Of a stretch of 64,000 bases of DNA, positions 18,045 through 25,267 are shown in pieces. Source of the stretch: CAZSBB01 sp964605235 (lineage in GTDB: Bacteria; Planctomycetota; Phycisphaerae; Phycisphaerales; Phycisphaeraceae); contig CAZSBB010000032.1 in assembly GCA_964605235.1 (NCBI GenBank), forward strand, positions 1-64,000, in the 5' to 3' direction. Under the pieces are notes generated by a model that did not search any database, was not told the origin of the DNA, and was given only the letters and a program-made list of their open reading frames with translations. How positions within the stretch are numbered: position 1 is the first letter of the stretch; every line of letters starts with the position of its first letter. The translations under genes were made by a program, and so were the position numbers.

Positions 18045-18719
18045 CTAACGTGGCGCTTCAACGAGGATTTTTGCCGCCGCCCCGGCCCCCAGCGTCACCG
18101 GCGTGCCCCCGCGCGGCTGCAGGGTGATCGCCTCGGCGGTCTGATCCAACTCCGTCACCAGCACTTCCGCGCCCGGCGTCAGCCCATGCTTGTCCAGAAA
18201 CTGCAAAAACGCCGGCGCCTGGTCCAGCACCCGCGCGACCTGCAATTTGCCCGGACGACCTTCGCGCACGTGTTCCGCCAGGTTGCGCGTGGTGCGCGGC
18301 CGCACCCGGCCACAAGCCGTGGGAATGGGATCGCCATGCGGGTCGAACTCCGGATGCCCCAGCAGGGCGTCGATGCGGTCGAGCACTTTCTGCGAAATGG
18401 TGTGCTCCAGGTGCTCCGCTTCGTCGTGCACTTCGCTCCAGTCCAGTTCCAGCACGTTGACCAGAAACAGCTCGACCAGCCGATGCCGCCGCAGCACGTG
18501 CAGCGCCAGCGTCTGGCCCCGAGCGGTCAGACGCGCCCCGCCGCGCGGCTGATAGTCCACCAGCCCCGACTCCGCCAGCGTCTTGACCATCGCCGTGGCG
18601 GTGCCGGGCGCCACGCGCATCTCCCGCGCCAGTTGCCCCAACGCCACCTTGCCGCTGCGCCCCCGCGGCTGGAGCAGATACAGCGTCTTGAGATAGTCCT
18701 CCACAGTGCTGCTGGGCAT
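18045..18719 (-). CDS. mntR: MntR/DtxR-family metal-responsive repressor
   Basis: A 224-residue regulator with a winged helix (residues 1-70, VALGQLAREMRVAPGTATAMVKTL), a dimerisation/metal domain and a C-terminal FeoA/SH3-like domain (from about residue 150). The metal motif reads HDEAEHLEH: Glu stands where DtxR has Cys102, as in manganese-sensing MntR, and RHRLVE supplies the His77 equivalent. The N-terminal VEDYLKTLY keeps Asp8 but has Lys at the Glu11 position of Bacillus MntR. The start at 18717-18719 follows GGAA. It is divergent from the metal transporter operon, with a perfect dyad between them, so it most likely represses that operon when Mn is plentiful (inference). Confidence 0.85.
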   Translation of the reverse strand: MPSSTVEDYLKTLYLLQPRGRSGKVALGQLAREMRVAPGTATAMVKTLAESGLVDYQPRGGARLTARGQTLALHVLRRHRLVELFLVNVLELDWSEVHDEAEHLEHTISQKVLDRIDALLGHPEFDPHGDPIPTACGRVRPRTTRNLAEHVREGRPGKLQVARVLDQAPAFLQFLDKHGLTPGAEVLVTELDQTAEAITLQPRGGTPVTLGAGAAAKILVEAPR

Positions 18720-18794
18720 GAAGCGATTCCGGCCAGGCGGTGAGTGCGGGGCGTCGAATTGACTCCCTGAAACCGCATGATACCATGAGCCAGC

Positions 18795-18812
18795 ATTTTG
18801 AGTAGTCAAAAT
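18795..18812. promoter_or_regulatory. Operator candidate for the MntR-like repressor
   Basis: ATTTTGAGTAGTCAAAAT is a perfect 7-4-7 dyad midway between the divergent regulator and transporter genes, 34 bases before the chosen start of the binding-protein gene. Confidence 0.6.
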
Positions 18813-18846
18813 GATGAATTCGAGCTATCGCGTAAAGGATGTTGTC

Positions 18847-19830
18847 ATGCCCGCAACTTGGCACTGGGTTCGGACGCTGCTGAGCCTGTTGGCGGTGGTG
18901 CTGGGCGTTCTGCCGACGACGGTAGGAGCCCAGCCGAAGGAGTATCCCTATCGCATCGCCACGACCTGCGGGATGGTGACGGACATCGTGCGTCAGGTCG
19001 CCGGCCCGCACGCTCAGGTCGAGGGGCTGATGGGCGAGGGCGTCGACCCGCACCTGTACAAACCCACGCGCGGCGACATCGCCAGCATCATCAAAGCGGA
19101 CGTGGTGTTCTACTCGGGACTCAAGCTCGAAGGCCGGATGGGCGACACCTTTGACAAAGCCCGCCGCAACGGCAAACCGGTGGAGGCAGTGACGCAAAAC
19201 CTCGACCATCAATTCCTGCTGGCGCCCCCGGAGTTTTCCGGGCACCACGACCCGCATGTGTGGATGGATGTGAGCGCTTGGAGCAAATGCGTCAGCACCG
19301 TGGCGGACACGCTGGCGAAGTTCGACCCGCCGCATACTGCCGACTATCAGCGCCATGCCGCCGCGTACCAGCAGCAACTGAGCGACCTGCATGCTTATGT
19401 GAAGCAGGTCATCGCCAGCATTCCCCAGGAGCAGCGCGTGCTGGTGACCGCGCACGATGCGTTCAACTACTTTGGCCGGGCGTACGCCATCGACGTGCGC
19501 GGCATCCAGGGCATCAGCACCGAATCCGAAGCCGGGCTCGACGACATCAACCGCATGGTGGATTTTCTCGTCTCCCGCAAAATCCGCGCGGTGTTCGTGG
19601 AAACCAGCGTGTCCGACAAAAACGTCAAAGCCCTGCTCGAAGGCGCCAAGCAGCGCGGGCACGACCTGCGCATCGGCGGCAAACTTTTCTCCGACGCCAT
19701 GGGCGCTGCCGGCACGTATGAAGGCACGTACATCGGCATGCTCGATCACAACGCCACCGTCATCGCCCGCGCCCTGGGCGGTCAAGCTCCCGAACGCGGC
19801 CTGCACGGCAAGCTGTCCAGCGCGGATTAA
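18847..19830 (+). CDS. Mn/Zn ABC transporter, substrate-binding protein (TroA/MntA type)
   Basis: A 327-residue secreted cluster-9 binding protein. The signal peptide covers about residues 1-28 and ends VGAQ. The mature start IATTCGMVTDIVRQVAGPHAQVEGLMGEGVDPHLYKPT (broken here by domain, not by sequence) closely follows TroA. GVDPHLY and HHDPHVWMD hold the metal-binding histidines. It delivers Mn or Zn to the permeases encoded downstream. The ATG at 18847 has AAAGGA 7 bases upstream. An upstream in-frame ATG at 18811 overlaps the operator and is less likely. Confidence 0.9.
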   Translation: MPATWHWVRTLLSLLAVVLGVLPTTVGAQPKEYPYRIATTCGMVTDIVRQVAGPHAQVEGLMGEGVDPHLYKPTRGDIASIIKADVVFYSGLKLEGRMGDTFDKARRNGKPVEAVTQNLDHQFLLAPPEFSGHHDPHVWMDVSAWSKCVSTVADTLAKFDPPHTADYQRHAAAYQQQLSDLHAYVKQVIASIPQEQRVLVTAHDAFNYFGRAYAIDVRGIQGISTESEAGLDDINRMVDFLVSRKIRAVFVETSVSDKNVKALLEGAKQRGHDLRIGGKLFSDAMGAAGTYEGTYIGMLDHNATVIARALGGQAPERGLHGKLSSAD

Positions 19831-19838
19831 ATAGCACC

Positions 19839-20681
19839 ATGACCCCGCTCTCCACCGCACAAAAACCCGCACCGGTGGGCAGCCCCAGCGCCGCGTCTGG
19901 CCAGCCGCAGGCTGCCGAGCCGGCGCCGTTGCTGATCCATGACCTGACCGTCGCCTACCACCGCCGACCGGTGCTGTGGGATGTCGACGTCCAGGCGCCC
20001 CCGGCGGGACTTATCGGCATCATCGGCCCCAATGGCGCGGGCAAAAGCACGCTCATCAAAGCCGCGCTGGACCTGGTGCCGCGCGCTTCAGGGCGCGTGC
20101 TGATCTTTGGGCAGCCGTACCGCAAGCAACGCCGACTCGTCGGCTATGTCCCGCAGCGCGAAAGCGTGGACTGGGACTTTCCCGTCAACGCGCTGGATGT
20201 GGTCACCATGGGGTGCTACGGGCGCATCGGCTGGCTGCGGCCGGTGCGGCGCGCCCACCGCGAGCACGCCCTGGCGGCGCTGGAGCGCGTGGGCATGGCG
20301 GACTACGCCCACCGCCAGATCAACCAACTCTCCGGCGGACAGCAGCAGCGCGTCTTCCTCGCGCGCGCCCTGGCGCAGGACGCCATGATTTACTTCATGG
20401 ATGAGCCGTTCGCCGGCGTCGATGCCGCCACGGAAAAAGCCATCATCGCCATCCTGCAGGACCTGCGCCAGCGTGGGCGCACCGTGCTGGTGGTGCATCA
20501 TGATCTGCAAACCGTGCCGCAGTATTTCGATCATCTGATCATGCTGAACATGCGCGTGGTCGCGGCCGGGCCGACTGCTGAAGTCTTCACCGCCCAGAAC
20601 CTCAAGCAGACCTACGGCGGCCGACTGACCCTGCTCGATGAAGCCACCCAAGCCATCGCCCGCGGACGAGTCACGCCATGA
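19839..20681 (+). CDS. Mn/Zn ABC transporter, ATPase
   Basis: A 280-residue ABC ATPase with GPNGAGKST (Walker A), LSGGQQQRVFLARAL (signature), MIYFMDEPFAGVD (Walker B) and a switch His in VVHHD. The VGYVPQRESVDWDFPV segment is typical of the Mn/Zn/Fe (TroB/MntB) subgroup. It powers uptake through the two permeases that follow. An unusual N-terminal extension of about 35 Pro/Ala-rich residues precedes the fold. The start is 8 bases after the binding-protein stop, and the stop overlaps the next start as ATGA. Confidence 0.92.
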   Translation: MTPLSTAQKPAPVGSPSAASGQPQAAEPAPLLIHDLTVAYHRRPVLWDVDVQAPPAGLIGIIGPNGAGKSTLIKAALDLVPRASGRVLIFGQPYRKQRRLVGYVPQRESVDWDFPVNALDVVTMGCYGRIGWLRPVRRAHREHALAALERVGMADYAHRQINQLSGGQQQRVFLARALAQDAMIYFMDEPFAGVDAATEKAIIAILQDLRQRGRTVLVVHHDLQTVPQYFDHLIMLNMRVVAAGPTAEVFTAQNLKQTYGGRLTLLDEATQAIARGRVTP

Positions 20682-22225
20682 ACAGCCGTTCTTGTAGGTC
20701 CGGGCTCGCCCGGACACATCGGGAAACCAATTGCGGCCAGTGTCCGGGCAAGCCCGGACCTACCCCCGGACCTACCCCCGCCCCCGGATACGCCCGGTGG
20801 CTGGTCCTCCTGCTTTCGCTCTGCATCACCACCGCCGCCAGCGCGTCCACCATCGGCCAGGACAATGACGCCGGCTTCTGGCCCACCGGCAGTCAACTTC
20901 TGCGCGTGCTGCTTTTGCGCGACTACAACACCCGCGTGGTGGTCAGCGGGGCGACGCTGCTGGGCATCGCAGCCGGGGTGATCGGCTCGTTCATGCTGCT
21001 GCGCAAACGTGCGCTGATGGGCGACGCCCTGAGTCACGCCACGCTGCCGGGCATCACCCTGGCGTTTGTCATCATGGCGAGCGCCGGCGGCACCGGCAAA
21101 GCACTCACCGGCCTGCTGCTGGGGGCGGCAGCCAGCGGCGTGCTGGGCGTGGCGGCGATCCTCGTCATCCAACGCTTCACCCGGCTCAAGGAAGATGCCG
21201 CCCTGGGCATTGTGCTCAGCGTGTTTTTCGGCATCGGCATGGCGATGCTCGGCATCATCCAGCAGATGGAGGCCGGCCACGCCGCGGGACTTGAAGCATT
21301 CATCTACGGCAAAACCGCCTCCATGCTCGCCCGTGACGCCCAGCTCATCGCCGGCAGCGCCGTGGTGGTGCTGGTGTTGTGCGCCCTGCTGTTCAAGGAA
21401 CTCAAGGCTTTATGCTTCGACGCCGGCTATGCCGCCAGCCAGGGTTTTGCCGTGTTCTGGCTCGATCTGCTGATGATGGCGCTGGTCACGGCGGTCACGG
21501 TGATCGGCCTGCAGGCGGTGGGCTTGATCCTGGTCATCGCCCTGCTGATCATCCCCGCCGCGGCCGCACGTTTCTGGACCGAAAGCCTGGGCAAGATGGT
21601 GCCGCTGGCGGGGGCGCTGGGTGCGCTCAGCGGCTGGCTGGGTGCGAGCTTGAGCGCTTTGACGCCGCGCTTGCCCGCCGGGGCGATCATCGTCGTCGTC
21701 GCCAGCGCGGTGTTTCTATTCAGCCTGGTGTTCGGAACCGCGCGCGGGGCGCTGCGGCGGTGGATCGAACGTCATCTGATCAACCGCCGCATCAGTCGTC
21801 AGCATGTGCTGCGGGCGTTGTATGAACTGCTGGAAGAGGGGCAACCTGAGCAGGCGGCCAGTGCTGCGGAATTGCTCAGCGTGCGCAGTTGGTCGGCCAG
21901 TCAGCTCACGCGACTGCTGCAGCGGGTGCAGCGCGAAGGCCTGGTTTATCAGGGCAGCGACGGCCGGTGGCGTTTCACGGAGGAAGGCCGCCTGGAGGGC
22001 CAGCGCATCTGCCGCAACCATCGGCTGTGGGAGATGTACCTGATCCACTATGCCGATGTCGCCGCCAGCCAGGTGGACCGCGATGCCGACCGCATCGAGC
22101 ACGTGCTGGGGGTCACGCTGGTGCGCCGGCTGGAGGAATTGCTCGACGCCCAGCAGGCCGAGCCCAGCGTGCCCGCCAGCCCGCATCCCCTGGTGACCAT
22201 CACCGACGCAGGAGGCCAGGCATGA
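20678..22225 (+). CDS. Mn/Zn ABC permease with DtxR-like C-terminal domain (1)
   Basis: A 515-residue permease of the ABC-3 family. Eight or so membrane helices span residues 40-360, with LLRKRALMGDALSHATLPGI as the family signature. The soluble tail from about residue 370 is a winged helix (SVRSWSASQLTRLLQRVQREGL) plus a DtxR-like metal domain: NHRLWEMYLI and DRDADRIEH keep the His77, Glu102 and His103 equivalents of MntR, with Asp at position 99. Codons 6-33 are an in-frame copy of the REP2 repeat, giving an odd Gly/Pro-rich leader; no ATG, GTG or TTG occurs between the repeat and the first helix. The tail suggests transport gated by cytosolic metal (inference). Confidence 0.88.
   Translation: MNSRSCRSGLARTHRETNCGQCPGKPGPTPGPTPAPGYARWLVLLLSLCITTAASASTIGQDNDAGFWPTGSQLLRVLLLRDYNTRVVVSGATLLGIAAGVIGSFMLLRKRALMGDALSHATLPGITLAFVIMASAGGTGKALTGLLLGAAASGVLGVAAILVIQRFTRLKEDAALGIVLSVFFGIGMAMLGIIQQMEAGHAAGLEAFIYGKTASMLARDAQLIAGSAVVVLVLCALLFKELKALCFDAGYAASQGFAVFWLDLLMMALVTAVTVIGLQAVGLILVIALLIIPAAAARFWTESLGKMVPLAGALGALSGWLGASLSALTPRLPAGAIIVVVASAVFLFSLVFGTARGALRRWIERHLINRRISRQHVLRALYELLEEGQPEQAASAAELLSVRSWSASQLTRLLQRVQREGLVYQGSDGRWRFTEEGRLEGQRICRNHRLWEMYLIHYADVAASQVDRDADRIEHVLGVTLVRRLEELLDAQQAEPSVPASPHPLVTITDAGGQA
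20693..20774. repeat. REP2 inverted pair inside the permease start
   Basis: TGTAGGTCCGGGCTCGCCCG then GACAC at 20693-20717 faces GTGTCCGGGCAAGCCCGGAC then CTAC at 20740-20763, with a further CCGGACCTACC fragment to 20774. It is translated in frame as part of the permease. Confidence 0.85.
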
Positions 22226-23544
22226 CCTTCTTCGGCGTGGAACTGCTCTGGGAACTCGACGGCTGGATCATTGCCGCCGCGGCACTGAGCGCGTTGTCCT
22301 GCGCGTTGCTGGGGAATTATCTGGTGCTGCGGCGCATGAGCATGATGGGCGACGCCATCAGTCATGCGGTGCTGCCGGGGCTGGCGGTCGCGTTTCTGCT
22401 CACCGGCAGCCGGGAGAGCCTGCCCATGCTCATCGGGGCGGGGGTCATCGGCGTGCTGACGGCAGTGCTCACCCAATGGATCTGCGATCTGGGGCGCGTC
22501 GAGCACAGCGCCAGCATGGGCGTGGTGTTCACCACCCTGTTTGCGCTGGGCTTGATCCTCATCGTGCGCGCCGCGGACCGCGTGGACCTGGACCCCGGCT
22601 GCGTGCTGTACGGCGCCGTGGAAACCATGACGCCGATTGGTCAGGATGTCGTGCGTCTGGCGGGGCTGGAGGTGCCGCGCCCGATCCTGCTGTTGGCGGG
22701 GATTTTCGCGCTCAACAGTCTGTTCGTCGCCTGCTTTTACAAGGAATTGAAGCTCAGCAGTTTCGACCCGGACCTGGCGACCACGCTGGGCATTCCCTCG
22801 GGGGTGATGCACTACGCGCTGATGACGCTGGTGGCCGCCACCACGGTCGCCTGCTTTGAAAGCGTGGGCAGCATTCTGGTGATCGCCATGCTGATCGTGC
22901 CGCCGGCGACGGCGTATCTGCTGACGGATCGGCTGGGGCGGATGATCGCGCTGAGCTTGCTGCTGGCGCTGCTGGCGGCGGTGGGGGGACATTTGAGCGC
23001 CATTACAGTGCCCCGGCTCTGGGGGTTTGAGAGCACCACCACCGCACCGATGATGGCGGTCGTGGCTGGGCTGTTTTTTACGCTGGCGCTGCTGCTGTCG
23101 CCCCGGCATGGCATCGTCAGCAAGCTGGTGCATCGCTGGCGTCTGGGGCACGACATCGTGTGTCAGGATGTGCTGGGGCTGGTGTTTCGGCTGGAGGAAG
23201 CGCACATCCCCGCGCGGCTGACGGTGCTGGATGAAGCGATTGCCGCGGGACGTACCGCCACCCGTTTGGCGCTGTGGGAACTGACCCGCCGCCGGCAATT
23301 GCGCGCAGCGGGCGCTGCGTGGGAATTGACGGAGCAGGGGCGTCAGGCGGCGCGCCGACTGGTGCGTTCGCATCGGTTGTGGGAAGCCTGGCTGCACAAG
23401 CATCTGGGGGTGGATCCCACCCGTTTGCACCAGAGCGCCGAGCGCCTCGAGCACATCACCGGCCCGGACCTGCAGGCGCGGCTGGCGGCGGGAGCGGATG
23501 AGCCGACGCATGATCCGCATCGCCGGGAAATTCCCGGAGCGTAA
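22222..23544 (+). CDS. Mn/Zn ABC permease with DtxR-like C-terminal domain (2)
   Basis: A 440-residue second permease of the same transporter. LVLRRMSMMGDAISHAVLPGLAVAF is the ABC-3 signature, and helices fill residues 15-300. From about residue 310 the tail is a winged helix (TATRLALWELTRRRQL) followed by SHRLWEAWLHKHLGVDPTRLHQSAERLEH, where the His77, Glu99, Glu102 and His103 equivalents of MntR are all present. ATG overlaps the previous stop as ATGA, and GGAGG lies 7 bases before it. Having this domain on both permeases argues for a conserved regulatory role rather than a chance fusion. Confidence 0.88.
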   Translation: MTFFGVELLWELDGWIIAAAALSALSCALLGNYLVLRRMSMMGDAISHAVLPGLAVAFLLTGSRESLPMLIGAGVIGVLTAVLTQWICDLGRVEHSASMGVVFTTLFALGLILIVRAADRVDLDPGCVLYGAVETMTPIGQDVVRLAGLEVPRPILLLAGIFALNSLFVACFYKELKLSSFDPDLATTLGIPSGVMHYALMTLVAATTVACFESVGSILVIAMLIVPPATAYLLTDRLGRMIALSLLLALLAAVGGHLSAITVPRLWGFESTTTAPMMAVVAGLFFTLALLLSPRHGIVSKLVHRWRLGHDIVCQDVLGLVFRLEEAHIPARLTVLDEAIAAGRTATRLALWELTRRRQLRAAGAAWELTEQGRQAARRLVRSHRLWEAWLHKHLGVDPTRLHQSAERLEHITGPDLQARLAAGADEPTHDPHRREIPGA

Positions 23545-23554
23545 TTCAGCTACA

Positions 23555-23665
23555 CCGAACTGGAAGTGTGAGCGACGGGAAGAGCGCGGGGCGCCATACA
23601 CGCTGGGCATGGCCCTGCGACCTGTGCAACCGTGCGCCTGCCCGTCGCTGACGCTTCCGGCTCGT
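23555..23665. repeat. REP1 inverted pair
   Basis: A diverged left unit (23555-23579, GGAAGTGTGAGCGACGGG) faces a perfect right unit at 23641-23665. The pair sits directly after the last transporter gene. Confidence 0.8.
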
Positions 23666-23738
23666 TGCATTGGCGCTGTTTGCCTTCTTCCCTTCAACTG
23701 CTAAAACAGTCGCATCTCCCGCACTCAGGAAGCATCTG

Positions 23739-24521
23739 ATGAAGCCCATCCGCGTCACCGTCTGGCATGAGTTCGTGCACGAAAAAACCAACGCGGCCGT
23801 CAAAGCCCTCTATCCGCAGGGCATGCACGTCACCATCAAAGAAGGACTGACCAGACTGCTGGGCGCGCAGGTGGAAGTGCGCACCGCCACGCTCGAGGAA
23901 CCGGAGCATGGCCTGACCGACGAAGTGCTCGCCAGCACCGATGTGATGACCTGGTGGGGTCACTGTGCCCACGCCAAGGTCAGCGATGAAATCGTCGAGA
24001 AGGTCCACAAGCGCGTGCTGGCGGGCATGGGCCTGATCGTGCTGCACTCGGGGCACTTCTCCAAGATTTTCCGCAAGCTCATGGGCACCACATGTTCGCT
24101 GCGCTGGCGCGAAGCTGCCGAACGCGAACTGCTCTGGTGCGTCAATCCCGCCCACCCGATCGCCGACGGCCTGACCGACCAGTACTTCGAACTCAAGCAC
24201 ACCGAGATGTACGGCGAACTGTTCGACATCCCCACGCCCGACGAACTGGTCTTCATCAGTTGGTTCGAGGGCGGCGAGGTCTTCCGCTCCGGCTGCACTT
24301 GGACCCGCGGCAAAGGCAAGGTGTTCTACTTCCGCCCCGGCCACGAAACCTTCCCCATCTACTACGACGCCAACGTGCAGCGCGTGATCGCCAACGCGGT
24401 CAAGTGGGCGGTCCCCGTCAGCAGCGCGCCGTACCTCAATGGCCATTGCCCCAACGTCACCACGCCCCTGGCGCCGATCGCCAGCAAGCATGAGGTCGAC
24501 GCGAGTCTGCATAAGCATTAA
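23739..24521 (+). CDS. ThuA-domain protein
   Basis: A 260-residue protein of the ThuA (trehalose-utilisation) family, with a glutamine-amidotransferase-like fold. VTVWHEFVHEK near the start, DVMTWWGHCAHAKVSDEIVEKV, IVLHSGHFSKIF and the C-terminal GKVFYFRPGHETFPIYYD are typical. Family members occur in sugar-catabolic loci, but the reaction is not established. The ATG at 23739 has CAGGAA upstream. It has no signal peptide, so it should be cytoplasmic. Confidence 0.85.
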   Translation: MKPIRVTVWHEFVHEKTNAAVKALYPQGMHVTIKEGLTRLLGAQVEVRTATLEEPEHGLTDEVLASTDVMTWWGHCAHAKVSDEIVEKVHKRVLAGMGLIVLHSGHFSKIFRKLMGTTCSLRWREAAERELLWCVNPAHPIADGLTDQYFELKHTEMYGELFDIPTPDELVFISWFEGGEVFRSGCTWTRGKGKVFYFRPGHETFPIYYDANVQRVIANAVKWAVPVSSAPYLNGHCPNVTTPLAPIASKHEVDASLHKH

Positions 24522-24528
24522 AACCGGC

Positions 24529-24617
24529 TCTCACCGAGAGCACAGAGGCGCGGAGAAGGCAGCACGCACTTCTCTGTGGCAATTGATCTCTGTGTTCTCT
24601 GTGGCTCAGTGGTGCAT
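24529..24617. repeat. CACAGAG-type palindromic repeat (REP4)
   Basis: CTCACCGAGAGCACAGAGG on the left and TCTGTGTTCTCTGTGGCTCA on the right are inverted forms of one another. A second copy is at 50450-50574. Beyond it, CCCCGGATTCGCTGCGCTCA near 24646 resembles another common repeat. Confidence 0.65.
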
Positions 24618-24693
24618 GCTTGACTTGAGATGCGGGGTGCGTTGATCCCCGGATTCGCTGCGCTCATCCGCGGCTTGGGCGGCGGGGGGGCGA

Positions 24694-25182
24694 TCAAAGC
24701 TTTTTGCGGGTCAGGCGGTTGCGCAGGTCGCGGTCGCTGTCGCGTTCTTTGAGCGTTTCGCGTTTGTCGAATTGTCGGCGGCCCTGGCAGACGCCCAGTT
24801 CGATTTTCACCATGCCGCGCACGAAGTACATGGTCAGCGGCACCAGCGTTCGGCCGGGGCTGGTGGTGTCCTCGGCGAGCTTGCGAATCTGCCGGCGATG
24901 GGCGAGCAACTTGCGGGCGCGGCGCGGTTCGTGGCCGTTCTTGCCGGTCGCCTGCGCGTACTGGCCGATCTCCACATTGTGCAGCGTCAGTTCGAGGGTG
25001 CCCGGTTCAATGCGGGCGAAGCCTTCGGTCAGGGTGACCAGGCTGTGGCGGACGGCTTTGACTTCGCTGCCTTGCAGGGCGATGCCGACCTCCATGGAAT
25101 CCAGGACGTGGTAATCATGCCGCGCCTTGCGATTGACAATGCGGGGGCTGAAGTTGGCGTGTTGTGGTTCCTTTTTAGCCAT
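24694..25182 (-). CDS. smpB: SsrA-binding protein SmpB
   Basis: A 162-residue SmpB, the partner of tmRNA in rescuing stalled ribosomes. NRKARHDYHVLDSMEVGIALQGSEVK (two adjoining stretches), LHNVEIGQYAQA and the basic C-terminal tail KRETLKERDSDRD are family hallmarks. The start at 25180-25182 (MAKKEPQHANFSP) gives the usual length. It follows mfd on the same strand, with a hairpin between them. No tmRNA gene was recognised in the window. Confidence 0.95.
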   Translation of the reverse strand: MAKKEPQHANFSPRIVNRKARHDYHVLDSMEVGIALQGSEVKAVRHSLVTLTEGFARIEPGTLELTLHNVEIGQYAQATGKNGHEPRRARKLLAHRRQIRKLAEDTTSPGRTLVPLTMYFVRGMVKIELGVCQGRRQFDKRETLKERDSDRDLRNRLTRKKL

Positions 25183-25214
25183 GGCGCAGCGCGGCATGGT
25201 AACACAGCAGCGGG

Positions 25215-25267
25215 ATAAAAAAGGGGATAAGTACATTATTTCGGTAAAATACTGTTCTTATCCCTTT
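25215..25267 (-). terminator. Probable intrinsic terminator after mfd
   Basis: On the minus strand AAAGGGATAAG (25257-25267, holding the mfd stop codon) pairs with CTTATCCCC (25223-25231) across a 25-base AT-rich loop and is followed by TTTTTT. The loop is long for a terminator and may also hold the smpB promoter. Confidence 0.5.
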
